Origin: Abelmoschus esculentus
Taxonomy: Eukaryota; Streptophyta; Magnoliopsida; Malvales; Malvaceae
DNA length: 64,000 nucleotides
Assembly (NCBI GenBank): GCA_035048815.1
Contig: JAUCBN010000012.1
Coordinates: 13,877,501 to 13,941,500 of the forward strand
Reading direction: 5' to 3'
Shown here: in pieces, positions 38,378-51,403 of the stretch
Layout: the number at the start of each line of letters is the position of its first letter
How positions within the stretch are numbered: position 1 is the first letter of the stretch
The notes under the pieces: generated by a model
Told to the model about the DNA's origin: nothing
Seen by the model: the letters and a program-made list of their open reading frames with translations, nothing else
The model's database searches: none
Program-made: the position numbers and the translations under genes

Positions 38378-41300
38378 ATCAAGGAATGCGCGCTGAACGT
38401 ACTAATAGGATCAACGGCGCGCGATTATGACTTGCGAGACTCTTTTAACATAAAAGCACGAGGGGGGACGTACCGACAATCCGAACCAAAAATTAACTAA
38501 AAACATTAAAAAAAATAGAGGGATAAAACCGAGTCGAAAAAGGGGTGCAACACGACGACTTCCCAAGAGGTCACCCATCCTAGTACTACTCTCACCCAAG
38601 CACGCTTAACTACGGACTTCTGATGGGATCCGATGCATTAAAGCTGGTATGATCGCACCCGTCAAGGAATGCGCGCTGAACGTACTAATAGGATCAACGG
38701 TGCGCGATTATGACTTGCGAGACTCTTTTAACATAAAAGCACGAGGGGGACGTACCGACAATCCGAACCAAAAATTAACTAAAAACATTAAAAAAAATAG
38801 AGGGATAAAACCGAGTCGAAAAAGGGGTGCAATACGAGGACTTCCCAGGAGGTCACCCATCCTAGTACTACTCTCGCCCAAGCACGCCTAACTGCGGAGT
38901 TCTGATGGGATCCGGTGCATTAGTGCTGGTATGATCGCACCCGTCAAGGAATGCGCGCTGAACGTACTGATAGGATCAACGGCGCGCGATTATGACTTGC
39001 GAGAATCTTTTAACATAAAAGCACGAGGGGGACGTACCGACAATCCGAACCAAAAATTAACTAAAAACATTAAAAAAAATAGAGGGATAAAACCGAGTCG
39101 AAAAAGGGGTGCAACACGAGAACTTCCCAGGAGGTCACCCATCTGAGTACTACTCTCGCCCAAGCACGCCTAACTGCGGAGTTCTGATGGGATCCGGTGC
39201 ATTAGAGCTGGTATAATCGCACCCGTCAAGGAATGCGCGCTGAACGTACTAATAGGATCAACGGCGCGCGATTATGACTTGCGAGACTCTTTTAACATAA
39301 AAGAACGAGGGGGGACGTACCGACAATCCGAACCAAAAATTAACTAAAAACATTAAAAAAAATAGAGGGATAAAACCGAGTCGAAAAAAGGGTGCAACAC
39401 GACGACTTCCCAAGAGGTCACCCATCCGAGTACTACTCTCGCCGAAGAACGCTTAACTGCGGAGTTCTGATGGGATCCGGTGCATTAGAGCTGGTATGAT
39501 CACACCCGTCTAGGAATGCGCGCTGAGCGTACTAATAGGATCAACGACGCGCGATTATGACTTGCGAGACTCTTTTAACATAAAAGCACGAGGGGGGACG
39601 TACCGACAATCCGAACCAAAAATTAACTAAAAACATTAAAAAAAATAGAGGGATAAAACCGAGTCGAAAAAGGGGTGCAACACGAGGACTTCCCAGGAGG
39701 TCACCCATCTTAGTACTACTCTCGCCCAAGCACGCTTAACTACGGAGTTCTGATGGGATCCGGTGCATTAGTGCTGGTATGATCCCACCCGTCAAGGAAT
39801 GCGCGCTGAACGTACTAATAGGATCAACGGCGCGCGATTATGACTTGCGAGACTCTTTTAACATAAAAGCACGAGGGGGACGTACCGACAATCCCAACCA
39901 AAAATTAACTAAAAACATTAAAAAAAAATAGAGGGATAAAACCGAGTCGAAAAAGGTGTGCAACACGAGGACTTCCCAGGAGGTCACCCATCCTGGTACT
40001 ACTCTCGCCCAAGCACGCTTAATTGCGGAGTTCTGATGGGATCCGGTGCATTAGTGCTGGTATGATCGCACCCGTAAAGGAATGCGCGCTGAACGTACTA
40101 ATAGGATCAACGGCGCGCGATTATGACTTGCGAGACTCTTTTAACATAAAAGCACGAGGGGGGACGTACCGACAATCCGAACCAAAAATTAACTAAAAAC
40201 AATAAAAAAAAATAGAGGGATAAAACCGAGTCGAAAAAGGTGTGCAACACGAGGACTTCCCAGGAGGTCACCCATCCTAGTACTACTCTCGCCCAAGCAC
40301 GCTTAACTGTGAAGTTCTGATCGGATCCGGTGCATTAATGCTGGTATGATAGCACCCGTCAAGGAATGCGCGCTGAACGTACTAATAGGATCAACGGCGC
40401 GCGATTATGACTTGCGAGACTCTTTTAACATAAAAGCACGAGGGGGGACGTACCGACAATCCGAACCAAAAATTAACTAAAAACATTAAAAAAAATAGAG
40501 GGATAAAACCGATTCGAAAAAAGGGTGCAACACGAGGACTTCCCAGGAGGTCACCCATCCTAGTACTACTCTCGCCCAAGCACGATTCACTGCAGAGTTC
40601 TGATGGGATCCGGTGCATTAGTGCTGGTATGATCGCACCCGTCAAGGAATGCGCGCTGAACGTACTAATAGGATCAACGGCGCGCGATTATGACTTGCGA
40701 GACTCTTTTAACATAAAAGCACGAGGGGGGACGTACCGACAATCCGAACCAAAAATTAACTAAAAACATTAAAAAAAATAGAGGGATAAAACCGAGTCGA
40801 AAAAGGGGTGCAACACGAGGACTTCCCAGGAGGTCACCCATCCTAGTACTACTCTCGCCCAAGCACGCTTAGCTGCGGAGTTCTGATGGGATCCGGTGCA
40901 TTAGTGCTGGTATGATCGCACCCGTCAAAGAATGCGCGCTGAACGTACTAATAGGATCAACGGCGCGCGATTATGACTTGCGAGACTCTTTTAACATAAA
41001 AGCACGAGGGGGGACGTACCGACAATCCGAACCAAAAATTAACTAAAAACATTAAAAAAAATAGAGGGATAAAACTGATTCGAAAAAAGGGTGCAACACG
41101 AGGACTTCCCAGGAGGTCACCCATCCTAGTACTACTCTCGCCCAAGCACGATTCACTGCAGAGTTCTGATGGGATCCGGTGCATTAGTGCTGGTATGATC
41201 GCACCCGTCAAGGAATGCGCGCTGAACGTACTAATAGGATCAACGGCGCGCGATTAATACTTGCGAGACTCTTTTAACATAAAAGCACGAGGGGGGACGT

Positions 41301-42623
41301 ACCGACAATCCGAACCAAAAATTAACTAAAAACATTAAAAAAAATAGAGGGATAAAACCGAGTCGAAAAAGGGGTGCAACACGAGGACTTCCCAGGAGGT
41401 CACCCATCCTAGTACTACTCTCGCCCAAGCACGCTTAGCTGCGGAGTTCTGATGGGATCCGGTGCATTAGTGCTGGTATGATCGCACCCGTCAAAGAATG
41501 CGCGCTGAACGTACTAATAGGATCAACGGCGCGCGATTATGATTTGCGAGACTCTTTTAACATAAAAGCACGAGGGGGGACGTACCGATAATCCGAACCA
41601 AAAATTAACTAAAAACATTAAAAAAAAATAGAGGGATAAAACCGAGTCGAAAAAGGGGTGCAACACGAGGACTTCCCAGGAGGTCACCCATCCTAGTACT
41701 ATTCTCGCCCAAGCACGCTAAATTGCGGAGTTCTGATGGGATCCGGTGCATTAGTGCTGGTATGATCGCACCCGTCAAGGAATGCGCGTTGAACGTACTA
41801 ATAGGATAAACGGCGCGCGATTATGACTTGCGAGACTCTTTTAACATAAAAGCACGAGGGGGGACGTACCGACAATCCGAACCAAAAATTAACTAAAAAC
41901 ATTAAAAAAAATAGAGGGATAAAACCGAGTCGAAAAAGGGGTGCAACACGAGGACATCCCAGGAGGTCACCCATCCTAGTACTACTCTCGCCCAAGCACG
42001 CTTAACTGCGGAGTTCTGATGGGATCCGGTGCATTAGTGCTGGTATGATCGCACCCGTCAAGGAATGCGCGCTGAACGTACTAATAGGATCAACGGCGCG
42101 CGATTATGACTTGCGAGACTCTTTTAACATAAAAGCACGAGGGGGGACGTACCGACAATCCGAACCAAAAATTAACTAAAAACATTAAAAAAAAATAGAG
42201 GGATAAAACCGAGTCGAAAAAGGGGTGCAAAACGAGGACATCCCAGGAGGTCACCCATCCTAGTACTACTCTCGCCCAAGCACGCTTGACTGCGGAGTTC
42301 TGATGGGAACCGGTGCATTAGTGCTGGTATGATCGCACCCGTCAAGGAATGCGCGCTGAACGTACTAATAGGATCAATGGCGCGCGATTATGACTTGCGA
42401 GACTCTTTTAACATAAAAGCACGAGGGGGGACGTACCGACAATCTGAACCAAAAATTAACTAAAAACATTAAAAAAAATAGAGGGATAAAACCGAGTCGA
42501 AAAAGGGGTGCAACACGAGGATTTCCAAGGAGGTCACCCATCGTAGTACTACTCTCGCCCAAGCACGCTTAACTGCGGAGTTCTGCTGGGATCTGGTGCA
42601 TTAGTGCTGGTATGATCGCACCC
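38378..42623 (-). repeat. 15-unit segment, left copy of 8,780-bp-offset duplication
   Basis: Units 137-151 recur as units 168-182. Offsets are 8,781 bp for the first five genes and 8,780 bp afterwards, so one base was gained or lost near 39672-39955. Rare shared markers include catctgag, gccgaagaac with gtctagg, catcttag with atcccacc, aataaaaaaa with gtgaag, and gcaaaacg. Confidence 0.92.
38542..42623 (-). rRNA. 5S rRNA genes, units 137-151
   Basis: Fifteen genes. Left coordinates: 38542, 38824, 39106, 39389, 39672, 39955, 40239, 40522, 40805, 41088, 41371, 41655, 41938, 42222, 42505. None has the box C deletion. Private changes include catctgag in 39106, gccgaagaac in 39389, gtgaagttctgatcgg in 40239, and gattcg before 40522 and 41088. 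Every gene has a counterpart 8,780-8,781 bp to the right. The pair 40522/40805 is repeated locally as 41088/41371. Confidence 0.94.
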
Positions 42624-42788
42624 GTCAAGGAATGCGCGCTGAACGTACTAATAGGATCAACGACGCGCGATTATGACTTGCGAGACTCTTTTAACATAAA
42701 AGCACGAGGGGGGACGTACCGACAATCCGAACCAAAAATTAACTAAAAACATTAAAAAAAAATAGAGGGATAAAACCGAGTCGAAAAA

Positions 42789-45700
42789 AGGGTGCAACAC
42801 GAGGACATCCCAGGAGGTCACACATCCTAGTACTACTCTCGCCCAAGCACGCTTAACTGCGGAGTTCTGATGGGATCCGGTGCACTAGTGCTGGTATGAT
42901 CGCACCCGTCAAGGAATGCGCGCTGAACGTACTAATAGGATCAACGGCGCGCGATTATGACTTGCGAGACTCTTTTAACATAAAAGCACGAGGGGGGACG
43001 TACCGACAATCCGAACCAAAAATTAACTAAAAACATTAAAAAAAAATAGAGGGATAAAACCGAGTCGAAAAAGGGGTGCAACAAGAGAACTTCCCAGGAG
43101 GTCACCCATCCTAGTACTACTCTCGCCCAAGCACGCTTAACTGCGGAGTTCTGATGGGATCCGATGCATTAGTGCTGGTATGATCGCACCCATCAAGGAA
43201 TGCGCGCTGAACGTACTAATAGGATCAACGGCGCGCGATTATGACTTGCGAGACTCTTTTAACATAAAAGCACGAGGGGGGACGTACCGACAATCCGAAC
43301 CAAAAATTAACTAAAAACATTAAAAAAAAATAGAGGGATAAAACCGAGTCGAAAAAGGGGTGCAACACGAGGACTTCCCAGGAGGTCACCCATCCTAGTT
43401 CTACTCTCGCCCAAGCACGCTTAACTGCGGAGTTCTGATGGGATCGGTGCATTAGTGCTGGTATGATCGCACCCATCAAGGAATGCGCGCTGAACGTACT
43501 AATAGGATCAACGGCGCGCGATTATGACTTGCGAGACTCTTTTAACATAAAAGCACGAGAGGGGACGTACCGACAATCTGAACCAAAAATTAACTAAAAA
43601 CATTAAAAAAAATAGAGGGATAAAACCGAGTCGAAAAAGGGGTGCAACATGAGGATTTCCCAGGAGGTCACCCATCCTAGTACTACTCTCGCCCAAGCAC
43701 GCTTAGCTGCAGAGTTCTGATGGGATCCGGTGCATTAGTGCTGGTATGATCGCACCCATCAAGGAATGCGCGCTGAACGTACTAATAGGATCAACGGCGC
43801 GCGATTATGACTTGCGAGACTCTTTTAACATAAAAGCACGAGGGGGGACGTACCGACAATCCGAACCAAAAATTAACTAAAAACAGTAAAAAAAAAATAG
43901 AGGGATAAAACCGAGTCGAAAAAGGGGTGCAACACGAGGACTTCCCAGGAGGTCACCCATCCTAGTACTACTCTCGCCCAAACACGCTTAACTACGGAGT
44001 TCTGATGGGATCCGGTGCATTAGTGCTGGTATGATCGCACCCGTCAAGGAATGCGCACTGAACGTACTAATAGGATCAACGGCGCGCGATTATGACTTTC
44101 GAGACTCTTTTAACATAAAAGCACGAGGGGGGACGTACCGACAATCCGAACCAAAAATTAACTAAAAACATTAAAAAAAATAGAGGGATAAAACCGAGTC
44201 GAAAAAGGGGTGCAACACGAGGACTTCCCAGAAGGTCACCCATCCTAGTACTACTCTCGCCCAAGCACGCTTCACTACGGAGTTCTGATGGCATCCGATG
44301 CATTAGTGCTGGTATGATCGCACCCGTCAAAGAATGCGCGCTGAACGTACTAATAGGATCAACGGCGCGCGATTATGACTTGCGAGACTCTTTTAACATA
44401 AAAGCACGAGGGGGGACGTACCGACAATCCGAACCAAAAATTAACTAAAAACATTAAAAAAAAAAAGAGGGATAAAACCGAGTCGAAAAAGGGGTGCAAC
44501 ACGAGGACTTCCCAGGAGGTCACCCATCCAAGTACTACTCTCGCCCAAGCAAGCTTAACTGCGGTGTTCTGATGGGATGCGGTGCATTAGTGCTGGTATG
44601 ATCGCACCCGTCAAGGAATGCACGCTGAACGTACTAATAGGATCAACGGCGCGCGATTATGACTTGCGAGACTCTTTTAACATAAAAGCACGAGGGGGAC
44701 GTACCGACAATCCGAACCAAAAATTAACTAAAAACATTAAAAAAAAATAGAGGGATAAAACCGAGTCGAAAAAGGGGTGCAACACGACGACTTCCCAAAA
44801 GGTCACCCATCCTAGTACTACTCTCGCCCAAGCACGCTTAACTGCGGAGTTCTGATGGGATCCGGTGCATTAGAGCTGGTATGATCGCACCCGTCAAGGA
44901 ATGCGCGCTGAACGTACTAATAGGATCAACGGCGCGCGATTATGACTTGCGAGACTCTTTTAACATAAAAGCACGAGGGGGGACGTACCGACAATCCCAA
45001 CCAAAAATTAACTAAAAACATTAAAAAAATTAGAGGCATAAAACCGAGTCGAAAAAGGGGTGCAACACGACGACTTTCCAAAAGGTCACCCATCCTAGTA
45101 CTACTCTCGCCCAAGCACGCTTAACTGCGGAGTTCTGATGGGATCCGGTGCATTAGAGCTGGTATGATCGCACCCGTCAAGGAATGCGCGCTGAACGTAC
45201 TAATAGGATCAACGGCGCGCGATTATGACTTGCGAGACTCTCTTAACATAAAAGCACGAGGGGGGACGTACCGACAATCCGAACCAAAAATTAACTAAAA
45301 ACATTAAAAAAAAATAGAGGCATAAAACCGAGTCGAAAAAGGGGTGCAACACGAGGACTTCCCAGGAGGTCACCCATCCTAGTACTACTCTCGCCCAAGC
45401 ACGCTTCACTGCGGAGTTCTGATGGGATCCGGTGCATTAGTGCTGGTATGATCGCACCCGTTAAGGAATGCGCGCTGAACGTACTAAAAGGATCAACGGC
45501 GCGCGATTATGACCTGCGAGACTCTTTTAACATAAAAGAACGAGGGGGACGTACCGACAATCCGAACCAAAAATTAACTAAAAACATTAAAAAAAAATAG
45601 AGGGATAAAACCGAGTCGAAAAAGGGGTGCAACACGAGGACTTCCCAGGAGGTCACCCATCCTAGTACTATTCTCGCCCAAGAATGCTTAACTGCGGAGT

Positions 45701-47158
45701 TCTGATGGGATCCAGTGCATTAGTGCTGGTATGATCGCACACGTCAAGGAATGCGCGCTGAACGTACTAATAGGATCAACGACGCGCGATTATGACTTGC
45801 GAGACTCTTTTAACATAAAAGCACGAGGGGGGACGTACCGACAATCCGAACCAAAAATTAACTAAAAACATTAAAAAAAAATAGAGGGATAATACCGAGT
45901 CGAAAAAGGGGTGCAACACGAGGACTTCCCAGGAGGTCACCCATCCTAGTACTACTCTCGCACAAGCACGCTTAACTGCGGAGTTCTGATGGGATCCGGT
46001 GCATTAGTGCTAGTATGATCGCACCCGTCAAGGAATGCGCGCTGAACGTACTAATAGGATCAACGGCGCGCGATTATGACTTGCGAGACTCTTTTAACAT
46101 AAAAGCACGAGGGGGGACGTACCGACAATCCGAACCAAAAATTAACTAAAAACATTAAAAAAAAATAGAGGGATAAAACCGAGTCGAAAAAGGGGTGCAA
46201 CACGACGACTTCCCAAAAGGTCACCCATCCTAGTACTACTCTCGTCCAAGCACGCTTTACTGCGGAGTTCTGATGGGATCCGGTGCATTAGAGCTGGTAT
46301 GATCGCACCCGTCAAGGAATGCGCGCTGAACGTACTAATAGGATCAACGGCGCGCGATTATGACTTGCGAGACTCTTTTAACATAAAAGCACGAGGGGGG
46401 ACGTACCGACAATCCGAACCAAAAATTAACTAAAAACATTAAAAAAAATAGAGGCATAAAACCGAGTCGAAAAAGGTGTGCAACACGAGGACTTCCCAGG
46501 AGGTCACCCATCCTAGTACTACTCTCGCCCAAGCACACTTAACTGCAGAGTTCTGATGGGATCCGGTGCATTAGTGCTGGTATGATCGCACCCGTTAAGG
46601 AATGCGCGCTGAACGTACTAATAGGGTCAACGGCGCGCGATTATGACTTGCGAGACTCTTTTAACATAAAAGCACGAGGGGGACGTACCGACAATCCGAA
46701 CCAAAAATTAACTAAAAATATTAAAAATAAATAGAGGGATAAAACCGAGTCGAAAAAGGGGTGCAACACGAGGACTTCCCAGGAGGTCACCCATCCTAGT
46801 ACTATTCTCGCCCAAGCATGCTTAACTGCGGAGTTCTGATGGGATCCGGTGCATTAGTGCTGGTATGATCGCACCCGTCAAGGAATGCGCGCTGAACGTA
46901 CTAATAGGATCAACTACGCGCGATTATGACTTGCGAGACTCTTTTAACATAAAAGCACGAGGGGGACGTACCGACAATCCGAACCAAAAATTAACTAAAA
47001 ACATTAAAAAAATTAGAGGGATAATACCGAGTCGAAAAAGGGGTGCAACACGAGGACTTCCCAGGAGGTCACCCATCCTAGTACTACTCTCGCACAAGCA
47101 CGCTTAACTGCGGAGTTCTGATGGGATCCGGTGCATTAGTGCTAGTATAATCGCACCC
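42789..47158 (-). rRNA. 5S rRNA genes, units 152-167, mosaic region
   Basis: Sixteen genes. Left coordinates: 42789, 43073, 43357, 43639, 43924, 44207, 44491, 44774, 45057, 45341, 45624, 45908, 46192, 46475, 46758, 47040. Units 152-154 match units 134-136 at exactly 5,097 bp. Units 158-165 resemble the tail of the 16-unit block, for example 44491 with 35992 and 45341 with 36276. Gene 47040 looks hybrid: its left part is of the 45908 type (gataatacc, cgcacaag) and its right part is of the 38260 type (agtataatcgcacccatc). Confidence 0.93.
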
Positions 47159-50100
47159 ATCAAGGAATGCGCGCTGAACGTACTAATAGGATCAACGGCG
47201 CGCGATTATGACTTGCGAGACTCTTTTAACATAAAAGCACGAGGGGGGACGTACCGACAATCCGAACCAAAAATTAACTAAAAACATTAAAAAAAATAGA
47301 GGGATAAAACCGAGTCGAAAAAGGGGTGCAACACGACGACTTCCCAAGAGGTCACCCATCCTAGTACTACTCTCACCCAAGCACGCTTAACTACGGAGTT
47401 CTGATGGGATCCGATGCATTAAAGCTGGTATGATCGCACCCGTCAAGGAATGCGCGCTGAACGTACTAATAGGATCAACGGTGCGCGATTATGACTTGCG
47501 AGACTCTTTTAACATAAAAGCACGAGGGGGACGTACCGACAATCCGAACCAAAAATTAACTAAAAACATTAAAAAAAATAGAGGGATAAAACCGAGTCGA
47601 AAAAGGGGTGCAATACGAGGACTTCCCAGGAGGTCACCCATCCTAGTACTACTCTCGCCCAAGCACGCCTAACTGCGGAGTTCTGATGGGATCCGGTGCA
47701 TTAGTGCTGGTATGATCGCACCCGTCAAGGAATGCGCGCTGAACGTACTGATAGGATCAACGGCGCGCGATTATGACTTGCGAGACTCTTTTAACATAAA
47801 AGCACGAGGGGGACGTACCGACAATCCGAACCAAAAATTAACTAAAAACATTAAAAAAAATAGAGGGATAAAACCGAGTCGAAAAAGGGGTGCAACACGA
47901 GAACTTCCCAGGAGGTCACCCATCTGAGTACTACTCTCGCCCAAGCACGCCTAACTGCGGAGTTCTGATGGGATCCGGTGCATTAGAGCTGGTATAATCG
48001 CACCCGTCAAGGAATGCGCGCTGAACGTACTAATAGGATCAACGGCGCGCGATTATGACTTGCGAGACTCTTTTAACATAAAAGCACGAGGGGGAACGTA
48101 CCGACAATCCGAACCAAAAATTAACTAAAAACATTAAAAAAAATAGAGGGATAAAACCGAGTCGAAAAAAGGGTGCAACACGACGACTTCCCAAGAGGTC
48201 ACCCATCCGAGTACTACTCTCGCCGAAGAACGCTTAACTGCGGAGTTCTGATGGGATCCGGTGCATTAGAGCTGGTATGATCACACCCGTCTAGGAATGC
48301 GCGCTGAGCGTACTAATAGGATCAACGACGCGCGATTATGACTTGCGAGACTCTTTTAACATAAAAGCACGAGGGGGGACGTACCGACAATCCGAACCAA
48401 AAATTAACTAAAAACATTAAAAAAAATAGAGGGATAAAACCGAGTCGAAAAAGGGGTGCAACACGAGGACTTCCCAGGAGGTCACCCATCTTAGTACTAC
48501 TCTCGCCCAAGCACGCTTAACTACGGAGTTCTGATGGGATCCGGTGCATTAGTGCTGGTATGATCCCACCCGTCAAGGAATGCGCGCTGAACGTACTAAT
48601 AGGATCAACGGCGCGCGATTATGACTTGCGAGACTCTTTTAACATAAAAGCACGAGGGGGACGTACCGACAATCCCAACCAAAAATTAACTAAAAACATT
48701 AAAAAAAATAGAGGGATAAAACCGAGTCGAAAAAGGTGTGCAACACGAGGACTTCCCAGGAGGTCACCCATCCTGGTACTACTCTCGCCCAAGCACGCTT
48801 AATTGCGGAGTTCTGATGGGATCCGGTGCATTAGTGCTGGTATGATCGCACCCGTAAAGGAATGCGCGCTGAACGTACTAATAGGATCAACGGCGCGCGA
48901 TTATGACTTGCGAGACTCTTTTAACATAAAAGCACGAGGGGGGACGTACCGACAATCCGAACCAAAAATTAACTAAAAACAATAAAAAAAAATAGAGGGA
49001 TAAAACCGAGTCAAAAAAGGTGTGCAACACGAGGACTTCCCAGGAGGTCACCCATCCTAGTACTACTCTCGCCCAAGCACGCTTAACTGTGAAGTTCTGA
49101 TCGGATCCGGTGCATTAATGCTGGTATGATAGCACCCGTCAAGGAATGCGCGCTGAACGTACTAATAGGATCAACGGCGCGCGATTATGACTTGCGAGAC
49201 TCTTTTAACATAAAAGCACGAGGGGGGACGTACCGACAATCCGAACCAAAAATTAACTAAAAACATTAAAAAAAATAGAGGGATAAAACCGATTCGAAAA
49301 AAGGGTGCAACACGAGGACTTCCCAGGAGGTCACCCATCCTAGTACTACTCTCGCCCAAGCACGATTCACTGCAGAGTTCTGATGGGATCCGGTGCATTA
49401 GTGCTGGTATGATCGCACCCGTCAAGGAATGCGCGCTAAACGTACTAATAGGATCAACGGCGCGCGATTATGACTTGCGAGACTCTTTTAACATAAAAGC
49501 ACGAGGGGGGACGTACCGACAATCCGAACCAAAAATTAACTAAAAACATTAAAAAAAATAGAGGGATAAAACCGAGTCGAAAAAGGGGTGCAACACGAGG
49601 ACTTCCCAGGAGGTCACCCATCCTAGTACTACTCTCGCCCAAGCACGCTTAGCTGCGGAGTTCTGATGGGATCCGGTGCATTAGTGCTGGTATGATCGCA
49701 CCCGTCAAAGAATGCGCGCTGAACGTACTAATAGGATCAACGGCGCGCGATTATGACTTGCGAGACTCTTTTAACATAAAAGCACGAGGGGGGACGTACC
49801 GACAATCCGAACCAAAAATTAACTAAAAACATTAAAAAAAATAGAGGGATAAAACCGATTCGAAAAAAGGGTGCAACACGAGGACTTCCCAGGAGGTCAC
49901 CCATCCTAGTACTACTCTCGCCCAAGCACGATTCACTGCAGAGTTCTGATGGGATCCGGTGCATTAGTGCTGGTATGATCGCACCCGTCAAGGAATGCGC
50001 GCTGAACGTACTAATAGGATCAACGGCGCGCGATTATGACTTGCGAGACTCTTTTAACATAAAAGCACGAGGGGGGACGTACCGACAATCCGAACCAAAA

Positions 50101-51403
50101 ATTAACTAAAAACATTAAAAAAAATAGAGGGATAAAACCGAGTCGAAAAAGGGGTGCAACACGAGGACTTCCCAGGAGGTCACCCATCCTAGTACTACTC
50201 TCGCCCAAGCACGCTTAGCTGCGGAGTTCTGATGGGATCCGGTGCATTAGTGCTGGTATGATCGCACCCGTCAAAGAATGCGCGCTGAACGTACTAATAG
50301 GATCAACGGCGCGCGATTATGACTTGCGAGACTCTTTTAACATAAAAGCACGAGGGGGGACGTACCGATAATCCGAACCAAAAATTAACTAAAAACATTA
50401 AAAAAAAATAGAGGGATAAAACCGAGTCGAAAAAGGGGTGCAACACGAGGACTTCCCAGGAGGTCACCCATCCTAGTACTATTCTCGCCCAAGCACGCTA
50501 AATTGCGGAGTTCTGATGGGATCCGGTGCATTAGTGCTGGTATGATCGCACCCGTCAAGGAATGCGCGTTGAACGTACTAATAGGATCAACGGCGCGCGA
50601 TTATGACTTGCGAGACTCTTTTAACATAAAAGCACGAGGGGGGACGTACCGACAATCCGAACCAAAAATTAACTAAAAACATTAAAAAAAATAGAGGGAT
50701 AAAACCGTGTCGAAAAAGGGGTGCAACACGAGGACATCCCAGGAGGTCACCCATCCTAGTACTACTCTCGCCCAAGCACGCTTAACTGCGGAGTTCTGAT
50801 GGGATCCGGTGCATTAGTGCTGGTATGATCGCACCCATCAAGGAATGCGCGCTGAACGTACTAATAGGATCAACGGCGCGCGATTATGACTTGCGAGACT
50901 CTTTTAACATAAAAGCACGAGGGGGGACGTACCGACAATCCGAACCAAAAATTAACTAAAAACATTAAAAAAAAATAGAGGGATAAAACCGAGTCGAAAA
51001 AGGGGTGCAAAACGAGGACATCCCAGGAGGTCACCCATCCTAGTACTACTCTCGCCCAAGCACGCTTGACTGCGGAGTTCTGATGGGAACCGGTGCATTA
51101 GTGCTGGTATGATCGCACCCGTCAAGGAATGCGCGCTGAACGTACTAATAGGATCAATGGCGCGCGATTATGACTTGCGAGACTCTTTTAACATAAAAGC
51201 ACGAGGGGGGACGTACCGACAATCTGAACCAAAAATTAACTAAAAACATTAAAAAAAATAGAGGGATAAAACCGAGTCGAAAAAGGGGTGCAACACGAGG
51301 ATTTCCAAGGAGGTCACCCATCCTAGTACTACTCTCGCCCAAGCACGCTTAACTGCGGAGTTCTGCTGGGATCTGGTGCATTAGTGCTGGTATGATCGCA
51401 CCC
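47159..51403 (-). repeat. 15-unit segment, right copy of 8,780-bp-offset duplication
   Basis: This is the counterpart of 38378-42623. Its last two units are followed by a further 2-unit tandem duplication (51569 and 51852 repeat 51002 and 51285 at 567 bp). The offset of 31 units suggests that the original event duplicated a larger segment including the mosaic region between the copies. Confidence 0.9.
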
